Assembly (NCBI RefSeq): GCF_903970965.1
Contig: NZ_CAJCKW010000001.1
Location: forward strand, 124,001-188,000
Length of the DNA: 64,000 nt
Origin: Aureimonas sp. ME7
GTDB taxonomy: Bacteria; Pseudomonadota; Alphaproteobacteria; Rhizobiales; Rhizobiaceae
Reading direction: 5' to 3'
The notes below the pieces were generated by a model, which made no database searches, was not told the DNA's origin, and worked only from the letters and a program-made list of their open reading frames with translations. Every line of letters starts with the position of its first letter. Positions within the stretch are counted from its first letter, which is position 1. A program made the position numbers and the translations under genes. This document shows positions 33,362-41,030 of the stretch, in pieces.

Positions 33362-34654
33362 TTAGCGAAAGAGCTCCGGCTTTTCCAGCCGGAGCGCCGC
33401 GGCCCGGCGATGCCCTTCGAGCCCCTCCGATGCGCTCTGGCGCGAAGCGGGCGGGGCGACGGCCGCAACGCCCTCGTCGGTGAGCCACTGGTGCGTCGCG
33501 ATCTTCACATAGGACCCGACCCAGAGGCCGCCGGTGTAGCGCCCCGCGCCCATGGTCGGCAGCGTGTGGTTGGTGCCACAGCATTTGTCGGAGTAGACGA
33601 CGCTCGCCTTGGTCCCGATGAAGAGCGAGCCGTATCCGGTGAGCCGGGCCGCCAGCGCCTTCGGGTCGCGGGTGTGGACCTGGAGATGCTCGGCGGCGAT
33701 CCAGTCGGAATAGGCGACGAGATCGTCCTCCGACGCGCACACGGCGATCTCGCCCTGTCGCTCCCAGGAGACGCGTGCGACGTTCGCGGTGGAAAGCGTT
33801 TCGAGCTGGCGCTCGATCTCGTGCACCACGGCCTCGGCCAGCGGGCGGTGGGTGGTGATGAGGCCGACGCGCGTGTGGACGTCGTGCTCGGCCTGCGCCA
33901 GGAGATCGGTCGCGATCACCTCGGCATTCCCCGTTTCGTCGGCCAGCGTGTAGATCTCGCTCGGGCCCGCCAGCTGGTCGATGCCGACCGGGCCGAACAC
34001 CTGGCGCTTGGCCTCGTTCACATAGGCATTGCCGGGGCCGACGATCTTGTGAACGGCAGGGATCGTTTCCGTCCCATAGGCCATGGCGGCGATCGCCTGC
34101 GCCCCGCCGACGCGGAAGATGCGGGTGGCGCCCGACAGGTGGCAGCCCGCGATCATGGCATCTGCCGCCGTCGGCGGCAGGCAGGCGATGATCTCGGCGC
34201 AGCCCGCGACCACGGCCGGCACGATCGTCATGATCGGCGCCGACAGGAGGGGGTAGCGCCCGCCCGGCACATAGGCGCCGACGCGTGCCACCGGAATGAC
34301 GCGGTGGCCGAGATGGAGCCCTGGCGCAAGCTCGATCTCGAGTGGCAGGATGGTCTTCAACTGGGCCTTCGCAAACGCGCGCACGTTGCCGATGGCGAAC
34401 TCGGTGTCGGCCCGCGTCTGGGGGTCGAGCGCGGCGACCGCCGCTTCGCGCTCCGCCTGCGTCACCTCGAAGGCGTCCGGCGCTACCTTGTCGAAGGCCT
34501 GCGAATAGCGCCGTACCGCCGCATCGCCTTCGCCGCGCACCGCCTGCAGTACGTCGGCGACGGTCTGCGAAACGTCGGCCTGCGTTTTCGTGTCGGCCGT
34601 GGACGCCTTCACGAAGGTGAGTCGCTTGCGAAGGGTTTCGATCTCGGGGGTCAT
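33362..34654 (-). CDS. HisD-family NAD-dependent dehydrogenase (not the biosynthetic enzyme by context)
   Basis: 430-residue member of the histidinol dehydrogenase family. Seen: GAYVPGGRYPLLSAPIMTI, GGAQAIAAMAYGTETIP, KIVGPGNAYVNEAKRQVFG, DQLAGPSEI, AQAEHD and CCGTNHTLPTMGAGRYTGG. Glu/His catalytic and zinc-ligand regions are conserved, so it is an active alcohol dehydrogenase. No his biosynthesis genes are near; it is divergent from an XRE-cupin regulator and a polyamine-type importer, as for catabolic paralogues such as sulfopropanediol dehydrogenase HpsN. Start ATG 34654 has AAGGA nine bases upstream. Substrate unknown. Confidence 0.85.
   Translation of the reverse strand: MTPEIETLRKRLTFVKASTADTKTQADVSQTVADVLQAVRGEGDAAVRRYSQAFDKVAPDAFEVTQAEREAAVAALDPQTRADTEFAIGNVRAFAKAQLKTILPLEIELAPGLHLGHRVIPVARVGAYVPGGRYPLLSAPIMTIVPAVVAGCAEIIACLPPTAADAMIAGCHLSGATRIFRVGGAQAIAAMAYGTETIPAVHKIVGPGNAYVNEAKRQVFGPVGIDQLAGPSEIYTLADETGNAEVIATDLLAQAEHDVHTRVGLITTHRPLAEAVVHEIERQLETLSTANVARVSWERQGEIAVCASEDDLVAYSDWIAAEHLQVHTRDPKALAARLTGYGSLFIGTKASVVYSDKCCGTNHTLPTMGAGRYTGGLWVGSYVKIATHQWLTDEGVAAVAPPASRQSASEGLEGHRRAAALRLEKPELFR
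33373..33395 (-). terminator. Hairpin in the 3' end of the HisD-family gene
   Basis: GCTCCGGCT (33373-33381), loop TTTCC, AGCCGGAGC (33387-33395): a perfect 9-bp stem just inside the coding end. On the minus strand it is followed by TCTTTC and then the stop, so it may end the dehydrogenase transcript. Weak U-tract. Confidence 0.35.
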
Positions 34655-34711
34655 CCCAGGCATTCCTTGCCGCTGTTTGCGGCAGGACGCTCGCAGATGC
34701 AGCATGGACCC

Positions 34712-34734
34712 ACAATGGCGCCGGACCCCATTGT
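34712..34734. promoter_or_regulatory. Candidate operator of the XRE-cupin regulator
   Basis: ACAATGG (34712-34718) and CCATTGT (34728-34734) are a perfect 7-bp inverted repeat with a 9-base spacer. It lies about midway between the divergent starts of the dehydrogenase (34654) and the regulator (34792). Confidence 0.55.
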
Positions 34735-34791
34735 TGAGTATTGTCACCAGAGGCCCGGCGCTTCGACTGGGCCCTAAGACGGGAGCACGAC

Positions 34792-35340
34792 ATGCCGGCG
34801 ATCGGGGCCGCCATCCGGGAACTCAGGCGTCGCCGGCAGCTGACGACGCGTCAGCTCGCGGTGCGCTCCGGGATTTCCCATTCCACCATCTCGCTTCTGG
34901 AGCGCGACCGCCTCAGCCCCTCCGTGGACACGCTCGGCGCGATCCTGGAGGCGATGGGCGCGACCTTGTCCGGCTTCTTCTCCGATGTCGGCGCGCAACT
35001 GCCCCATTCGCCCTTCTACGGCGCGGACGACCTGCCGGAGATCGGACGCGACGACGGGATCTCCTATCGTATGGTCGGCATCAACCATCCCAACCGACGC
35101 CTGCTTCTGCTGCGCGAAACCTATCGGCCGGGCGCCGATACGGGCGAAGCGTTCTCTCACAAGGCGCAGGAGGCGGGGATCGTGACCCGGGGCGTGGTGG
35201 AGGTGAGCGTCGGCGACCAGAAGAAGCTCCTGAAAGCGGGCGACGCGTATTACTTCGACAGCGAAACGCCGCACCGCTTCCGCAATCCCGGCTCCGAGCC
35301 GGCCGAGCTCATCAGCGCCATCACGCCGCCGACCTATTGA
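34792..35340 (+). CDS. XRE-cupin regulator (PuuR-like)
   Basis: 182-residue regulator: N-terminal XRE helix-turn-helix (about 5-60; TRQLAVRSGISHSTISLLER) and C-terminal cupin sensor (about 105-180; SHKAQEAGIVTRGVVEV, AGDAYYFDSETPHRFRN). Same architecture as PuuR, the putrescine-responsive repressor, and similar regulators of amino-compound catabolism. ATG 34792 with GGGAG six bases upstream is preferred to the in-frame TTG 34741. It precedes a polyamine-type ABC operon and is divergent from the dehydrogenase, both likely targets. Confidence 0.87.
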   Translation: MPAIGAAIRELRRRRQLTTRQLAVRSGISHSTISLLERDRLSPSVDTLGAILEAMGATLSGFFSDVGAQLPHSPFYGADDLPEIGRDDGISYRMVGINHPNRRLLLLRETYRPGADTGEAFSHKAQEAGIVTRGVVEVSVGDQKKLLKAGDAYYFDSETPHRFRNPGSEPAELISAITPPTY

Positions 35341-35436
35341 CAGGTCTGGAGATTATTTCGACCAGCGCCGCGAAGCCGTTTGTCGGATCGTGCTTTCGTG
35401 GTTCAGTTTCGAACCGTTCAACAGGGGAGAAGCGCC

Positions 35437-36486
35437 ATGACCCGCATCGGAATATCCAGGATCCTCGGTGGCCTCGTCGCCGCGACCCTTCTGACGGCCA
35501 CGCCCGTCCTGGCGCGCGACCTGACCGTGGTGTCCTGGGGCGGCAACTATCAGGACGCCCAGCGCGAGATCTACTTCAAGCCCTTCTCCGAAAAGGTCGG
35601 CAAGCCCGTCCTGGAAGAATCCTGGGACGGCGGCTACGGCGTCCTGTCGGCCAAGCTCCAGGCCGGCACGCCCAACTGGGACGCGGTCCAGGTCGAGGCC
35701 GAGGAACTGGCGCTCGGCTGCGCCGACGGTATCTACGAGCCGGTGGACTGGGGCAAGCTCGGCGGCGAGGATAAGTTCATCCCGTCCGCCGTCAACGAAT
35801 GCGGCGTCGGCGCGATCGTCTGGACCACGGGTCTCGGCTACGACGCCGATAAGCTGAAGGAAGCGCCGAAGAGCTGGGCGGACTTCTTCGACACCGCGAA
35901 GTTCCCCGGCAAGCGGGCGCTGCGCAAGGGCCCGAAATACGCCCTCGAATTCGCCCTGATCGCCGACGGCGTCGAGCCGAAGGAGGTTTACGAGGTTCTG
36001 GCGACCCCGGAGGGCGTCGACCGCGCCTTCCGGAAGCTCGACACGATCAAGAAGGACATCGTCTGGTGGGAAGCGGGCGCCCAACCGATCCAGCTCCTGG
36101 CGTCGGGCGAGGTGGTGATGACCTCGGCCTATAACGGACGTCTGGCCGGCATCAACAAGTCGGAAGGCAAGAACTTCCAGATCGTCTGGCCAGGCTCGAT
36201 CTACGCGGTGGATTCGTGGGTCGTCCTCAAGGGCTCGCCCAACAAGGACGAGGCCTTCGACTTCATCGCGTTCGCCAGCGACCCGGCCAACCAGTCGAAG
36301 CTGCCGGACTACATCGCCTACGGCCTGCCCAACAAGGCGGCGGGCGAGATGCTGAAAGCCGACGTCGCGGCCAACCTGCCGACGGCCCCCGCCAATCTCG
36401 ATGTCGCCATCCCGCTCGACACCGACTTCTGGGTCGACAACATCGAGGCGCTGAACACCCGCTTCAACGCCTGGGTCGCCCAGTAA
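35437..36486 (+). CDS. ABC importer solute-binding protein (polyamine/PotD type)
   Basis: 349-residue periplasmic binding protein with signal peptide (ISRILGGLVAATLLTATPVLA) followed by RDLTVVSWGGNYQDAQRE, the usual start of the spermidine/putrescine-type family. GGGGAG precedes ATG 35437. Although the fold is shared with polyamine-binding proteins, this subgroup also carries amino acids, opines, phosphonates and others, so the cargo is undefined. First gene of a four-gene importer operon. Confidence 0.88.
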   Translation: MTRIGISRILGGLVAATLLTATPVLARDLTVVSWGGNYQDAQREIYFKPFSEKVGKPVLEESWDGGYGVLSAKLQAGTPNWDAVQVEAEELALGCADGIYEPVDWGKLGGEDKFIPSAVNECGVGAIVWTTGLGYDADKLKEAPKSWADFFDTAKFPGKRALRKGPKYALEFALIADGVEPKEVYEVLATPEGVDRAFRKLDTIKKDIVWWEAGAQPIQLLASGEVVMTSAYNGRLAGINKSEGKNFQIVWPGSIYAVDSWVVLKGSPNKDEAFDFIAFASDPANQSKLPDYIAYGLPNKAAGEMLKADVAANLPTAPANLDVAIPLDTDFWVDNIEALNTRFNAWVAQ

Positions 36487-36558
36487 CCACAAGAACCCGA
36501 CGGGCCGGATCGTCCGCATTCGGCCCTCGTCCTTTCCAGACCAAGCGAACGGAACCTG

Positions 36559-37620
36559 ATGAAGAGCTTCATCCACTTCCAGGACGTGTCGAAATCCTTC
36601 GGGCAGACGAAGGTCGTCGAAAATCTGGATCTCGAAGTGGAGAAGGGGGAGTTCCTGTCGCTCTTGGGGCCATCGGGCTCGGGCAAGACCACGATCCTGA
36701 TGATGCTGGCGGGCTTCGAGAACGCGTCCTCGGGCACGATTCTGATGGACGGCGAGCGGATCGAGGACCTGCCGCCCCACCGGCGCGGCATCGGCGTCGT
36801 GTTTCAGAACTACGCCCTGTTTCCGCACATGACGATCGCCGAGAACGTCGCCTTTCCCCTGCAGATGCGAAAGCTCGGCAAGGCGGAAACGAAGGATCTC
36901 GTGGACAAGGCGCTCGACCGGGTGCGCCTCAAGCATCTGGCCGACCGGCGGCCCGATCAGCTGTCGGGCGGCCAGCAGCAGCGCGTGGCGCTGACGCGCG
37001 CGCTGGTGTTCGAACCCAAGGTCGTCCTGATGGACGAGCCGCTCGGCGCGCTCGACAAGCAGCTGCGCGAGGAGATGCAGCTCGAAATCCGCGAACTGCA
37101 CCGCCGCCTCGGCCTCACCGTCGTCTTCGTCACACATGACCAGGGCGAGGCGCTGACCATGTCGAACCGGATCGCGATCTTCGACAAGGGCCGGATCGCG
37201 CAGATCGGCACGGCAACGCAAGTCTACGACCATCCGCAGAACGCCTTCGTCGCGCGGTTCATCGGCGAAACCAATCTCCTGCCCGCGCGCGTTTCGAGCG
37301 CGCAGGCGAGCGGCCTCGTTCTCGACCTCGGCGAGGGCGTCGCCTTGAGCGCTTCGCAAGCGCCGAGCTTTCTTGCCGGAACGCAGGTGATGGTCTCCGC
37401 TCGCCCCGAGCGCCTGCATCTTCAAGACGCGAACGCGCCCGGCACGATCGCGATGGAGGTGGACGACGTGGTGTATCAGGGCGACCACCTGCGCCTGCAC
37501 CTGTCGCGCGGGAGCCTGCGCCTGATCGCGCGCGCCGAGCGGCGCCTCCTGCCTCCGAGCGTCGGAGGAGCGGTGGGCGTGTCGGTCGATCCCGCCGACG
37601 TCGCGGTGTTCGCGGCATGA
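36559..37620 (+). CDS. ABC importer ATPase (PotA type)
   Basis: 353-residue ATPase with Walker A GPSGSGKTTI, signature LSGGQQQRVALTRAL, Walker B VVLMDEPLGALD and switch His in VFVTHDQGEA; a C-terminal TOBE domain follows from about residue 280 (MVSARPERLHL). Overlaps the first permease by four bases (ATGA). Powers uptake with the neighbouring permeases. Confidence 0.93.
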   Translation: MKSFIHFQDVSKSFGQTKVVENLDLEVEKGEFLSLLGPSGSGKTTILMMLAGFENASSGTILMDGERIEDLPPHRRGIGVVFQNYALFPHMTIAENVAFPLQMRKLGKAETKDLVDKALDRVRLKHLADRRPDQLSGGQQQRVALTRALVFEPKVVLMDEPLGALDKQLREEMQLEIRELHRRLGLTVVFVTHDQGEALTMSNRIAIFDKGRIAQIGTATQVYDHPQNAFVARFIGETNLLPARVSSAQASGLVLDLGEGVALSASQAPSFLAGTQVMVSARPERLHLQDANAPGTIAMEVDDVVYQGDHLRLHLSRGSLRLIARAERRLLPPSVGGAVGVSVDPADVAVFAA

Positions 37621-38795
37621 CGCGCGCCGGCTCCTCCTTGCGCAGCGCGGCGCTGATCGCGCCCTTGTTCCTGTTTCTCGCGCTCTTCTTCCTGTGGCCG
37701 CTTTGGACCATGGTCTCGGTGTCCATGCGCGATCCGGCGGTCGCTGCCGCGCTGCCGCGCACGGCCGCCGCGATCTCGTCCTGGAGCGGCGAGGGCGTGC
37801 CGGACACGGATACGCAAGGGGCGCTCCTTGCCGACCTGCGCGAAACGGACGCCGTGGCGCTCGGCGGCGCCGTGCGGCGTTTGAACAGCGAGGTTTCGGG
37901 CTTTCGCACCCTGATCCCCAAGACGCAGCGCGCCGCAAAGGATGGCGCGCCGGGTGCGCCGGCCGATCTCGCCGCGCTCGACAAGCGCTGGGCCGATCCC
38001 GCCTTCTGGACGGCGATCCGCAACGCCTCCTCCGCTTACACCGACCGGAACCTTTTGGCGGCCGTCGACCTGACCAGGAACGACGCCGGTTCCATCGAAA
38101 GCCTGCCCCCGGGAAGCTCGGCCAACCGCCTGATCATCGGGCGCACCTTTCTGATCGCGGGCACGATCACCCTGTGCTGCCTCCTGATCGGTCTGCCCTA
38201 CGCCATGCTGATGGCGGCCGTGACGGGCTGGAAGCGCAACCTCCTTCTGATGGCCGTCCTCCTGCCGCTCTGGACCTCGCTTCTGGTGCGCACCGCCGCC
38301 TGGTTCATCCTCCTCCAGGACCAGGGCGTCATCAACGGCGCGCTCCAGGCGCTGGGTCTCGCGAGCGGGCCCCTGCCGCTGATCTTCAACCGGACCGGCG
38401 TCGTCGTCGCCATGACGCATGTGCTCCTGCCCTTCATGGTCCTGCCGATCTATTCGGTGCTGAACACCATCCCGAAGACGCTGATGCCGGCCGCCGCCTC
38501 CATGGGGGCGCCGCCGCTCAAAGCCTTCCGGCGCATCCTCCTGCCGCTCGCCATGCCCGGCATCCTGTCCGGCTCGCTTCTCGTCTTCATGGTGGCGATC
38601 GGCTACTACATCACGCCCGCCCTCGTCGGCGGCCCGAACGACCAGATGATCTCCTCGATCATCGCCTTCTACGCCCTGCAAACGGCCAACTGGGGCATGG
38701 CGGGCGCGCTCGGGCTGATCCTCCTCGTGGTGACGACGGTGCTCTACGTCGTCTACGGCCGTCTGTCGCGCGGCTCGACGCCCGTGGGAGCCTGA
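37617..38795 (+). CDS. ABC importer permease (PotB type)
   Basis: 392-residue inner-membrane permease. TM1 at about 15-35 is followed by an unusually long periplasmic stretch (about 38-170, soluble and Ala/Asp rich) before the typical membrane domain with the EAA loop (MGAPPLKAFRRILLPLAMPG). The long loop is common in a subset of PotB-like proteins. Six bases separate it from the second permease gene. Confidence 0.9.
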   Translation: MTRAGSSLRSAALIAPLFLFLALFFLWPLWTMVSVSMRDPAVAAALPRTAAAISSWSGEGVPDTDTQGALLADLRETDAVALGGAVRRLNSEVSGFRTLIPKTQRAAKDGAPGAPADLAALDKRWADPAFWTAIRNASSAYTDRNLLAAVDLTRNDAGSIESLPPGSSANRLIIGRTFLIAGTITLCCLLIGLPYAMLMAAVTGWKRNLLLMAVLLPLWTSLLVRTAAWFILLQDQGVINGALQALGLASGPLPLIFNRTGVVVAMTHVLLPFMVLPIYSVLNTIPKTLMPAAASMGAPPLKAFRRILLPLAMPGILSGSLLVFMVAIGYYITPALVGGPNDQMISSIIAFYALQTANWGMAGALGLILLVVTTVLYVVYGRLSRGSTPVGA

Positions 38796-38800
38796 CCGCG

Positions 38801-39583
38801 ATGTTGCGTGGCTTCCAAACCGTCTTCGGTGCGTTCGCGGTGGTGTTCCTGCTTCTGCCGCTCGTCGCCATCCTGCCGCTCGCCTTCACCTCCGGCATCT
38901 TCCTGAACTATCCGATCCCTTCCTTTTCGGGGCGCTGGTTCACCGAGCTCGCGACCGTCGGCGTCTGGCGGCTCGCGATCGTCAACAGCCTCGTGATCGG
39001 GTCGGGCGCGACGATCCTATCTGTGGTGCTGGGAACGCTGGCCGCGCTCGGGCTTCGAAACGGGATCCTGCCGTTCCCGAACCTCCTGCGCACCGTGTTC
39101 CTCCTGCCCATGGTGGTGCCGGCCGTGGTGCTGGGCGTCGGGCTGCAGATCTCGCTCGGGCGGCTCGGCCTCACGAGCAGCTACATCGGCGTCATCCTCG
39201 CCCATACGGTCCTGTGCGTGCCCTTCGTGGTGGTCTCCGTGTCCACCGCGCTCCAGGGCATCGACCGGCGGGTGGAGCGCGCGGCGGCAAGCCTTGGGGC
39301 CTCGCCCGCCACCGTGTTTCGCCGCGTCACCTTTCCGCTCGCCCTGCCCGGCATGGTGACGGGGGCCGTGTTCGCCTTCGCCACCTCGCTCGACGAGGTC
39401 GTGCTGACGCTCTTCGTCGCCGGACCCAACCAGCGCACGCTGGCGCGGCAGATGTTCTCCACCATCCGCGAGAACATCTCGCCCGCCATCGCGGCGGCGG
39501 CCTTCGTCCTGATCGTGGGCACGCTGCTCCTGGGCGCTCTCGTTCTGTTCATGAACCGGCGTCGGCGTCGAGCCACGGTGTGA
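38801..39583 (+). CDS. ABC importer permease (PotC type)
   Basis: 260-residue permease with about six membrane helices and an EAA loop (AAASLGASPATVFRRVTFPL). Start ATG 38801 lies just after the previous stop. Completes the importer. The next gene begins after 134 bases, so the molybdenum-hydroxylase genes may have a separate promoter. Confidence 0.91.
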   Translation: MLRGFQTVFGAFAVVFLLLPLVAILPLAFTSGIFLNYPIPSFSGRWFTELATVGVWRLAIVNSLVIGSGATILSVVLGTLAALGLRNGILPFPNLLRTVFLLPMVVPAVVLGVGLQISLGRLGLTSSYIGVILAHTVLCVPFVVVSVSTALQGIDRRVERAAASLGASPATVFRRVTFPLALPGMVTGAVFAFATSLDEVVLTLFVAGPNQRTLARQMFSTIRENISPAIAAAAFVLIVGTLLLGALVLFMNRRRRRATV

Positions 39584-39717
39584 GCGAGCGGTCTCCCACG
39601 ACCTTCCCAGTTTCCGCATCTGTTTTTTCGATACCGATTTGAAGGAAGTCGTATTTCACATCCTTGCGTGGAAATGATGCACTGATGGAAATCAAGGCAT
39701 CCACAAGGATGGCGCCG

Positions 39718-40554
39718 ATGGCGGATCGTTCCTGGCCTTCTTTCACCCAAGCCGATTCGCTCGAGGCCGTTCTGCGCGCCCGCCGTGACGGCGCCGCGGT
39801 GCTGGCGGGCGGAACCTGGCTGATGCGCGAGCCGCGACGGGGCGGAACGCTGCCCGTCCGGGTCGTGACGATCAGCGGCATCGCGCATCTCGCTGAAGTG
39901 AGCGTCGGCGTGGACGAGGTGCTCGTCGGTGCCGCCGTGACGCACGCGGCGCTGGCCGACGCTCTTCGTGGGCTGGCCGGATTGGAAGCTCTGGCCGCGG
40001 CGGCCGAGGGGGCCGCCAATCCGGCGATCCGCCGCATGGCGACGGTGGGCGGCAACCTGTGTGCGAGCGGGTTTTCTGCTGCCGATCTCGTGCCCGCGCT
40101 TTTGGCGCTCGACGCGCAGGTGGAACTGGCGGGCGAGACCGGAACGAGCTGGCTCGACATGGAGCGCTTCGTCCGGGAGCGCGACGAATGCCTGAAGAGC
40201 GCCTTCGTCACCCGTGTGCGGGTTCCGCGCGCGGCCCTGGCAAGCGTCCATGTCCGCCTGCCGCTGCGCCGGGCCGGCGATTATCCCGTCGCGATCGTTT
40301 CCCTCGCCCGCATGCCGGACCGGGGCGTGCGGATCGCCGTCGGCTCCGTAGAGCGGGACGCACGCCGATGGCGGGCGCTGGAAGAGGCTCTGGGCGAGTG
40401 GACGGGCGGCGACGCGCTCGCACTGGCGTCGCGCCACAACGATTTCACCGGGCGCGAGAGCATCGAGGCCGAGGGCTGGTATCGCCGCGAGGTCCTTCCC
40501 GTTCTGGCGGTCCGCGCCCTGAAGGCACTCGCTTCGGAAAGCACGCGCCCATGA
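39718..40554 (+). CDS. Molybdenum hydroxylase FAD-binding subunit
   Basis: 278-residue medium subunit of the xanthine dehydrogenase / CO dehydrogenase family. FAD-binding motifs: AVLAGGTWLM near the N-terminus and ATVGGNLCAS near 110 (TIGGN-type); a C-terminal CODH flavoprotein domain follows. Start ATG 39718 has AAGGA eight bases upstream; ATG 39709 and 39685 are alternatives. It overlaps the iron-sulfur gene by four bases. Passes electrons from the 2Fe-2S clusters to NAD+ or another acceptor. Confidence 0.87.
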   Translation: MADRSWPSFTQADSLEAVLRARRDGAAVLAGGTWLMREPRRGGTLPVRVVTISGIAHLAEVSVGVDEVLVGAAVTHAALADALRGLAGLEALAAAAEGAANPAIRRMATVGGNLCASGFSAADLVPALLALDAQVELAGETGTSWLDMERFVRERDECLKSAFVTRVRVPRAALASVHVRLPLRRAGDYPVAIVSLARMPDRGVRIAVGSVERDARRWRALEEALGEWTGGDALALASRHNDFTGRESIEAEGWYRREVLPVLAVRALKALASESTRP

Positions 40555-41030
40555 GCATCGAGTTGGAACTCAACGGCGAGCCGTTCCGCTTTCGCGGCGA
40601 TCCGATGACGCCGCTGGTGGACGTCCTGCGCACCGACGCCTTCCTGACCGGCAGCAAGGCCGTGTGCCGCGAAGGGTTCTGCGGCGCCTGCACCGTCCAC
40701 ATCGACGGCGAAGCGCGGATGTCCTGCCTCGTTCCGGTCGGGCTCGTCGAGAATCGCCGCGTCACCACGATCGAGGGCCTCGGGGCGGGGGCTCGCCATC
40801 CCCTGCAGGTGGCCTTCGAGGCGGCCGACGCGGTGCAATGCGGCATGTGCTTTCCCGGCATGGTGATGAGCCTCGCCTGCACGCTGCGCGATCGCCCCGA
40901 TGCGGACCGGGACGAGATCAAGCGCGCGATGACCGGCAACATCTGCCGCTGCACCGGCTACGAGCGCATCGTGGATGCGGTCGCGGCCAGCCTCCGGCCG
41001 TCCTCGAGCGCGGAGGCGGCCGATGCTTGA
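40551..41030 (+). CDS. Molybdenum hydroxylase 2Fe-2S subunit
   Basis: 159-residue small subunit with two cluster motifs: plant-ferredoxin type CREGFCGACTVHIDGEARMSC split over about 38-60 (C-x4-C-x2-C-x11-C), and the all-helical domain with QCGMCFPGM and NICRCTGYERI. It overlaps the large-subunit start by eight bases. The gene order FAD, FeS, Mo is the coxMSL order. Confidence 0.94.
   Translation: MSIELELNGEPFRFRGDPMTPLVDVLRTDAFLTGSKAVCREGFCGACTVHIDGEARMSCLVPVGLVENRRVTTIEGLGAGARHPLQVAFEAADAVQCGMCFPGMVMSLACTLRDRPDADRDEIKRAMTGNICRCTGYERIVDAVAASLRPSSSAEAADA

Noticed and set aside
33362-34654. Biosynthetic histidinol dehydrogenase (hisD)
   Set aside because: No his genes nearby, and the gene is divergent from a catabolic-type regulator and importer; only the family assignment is kept.
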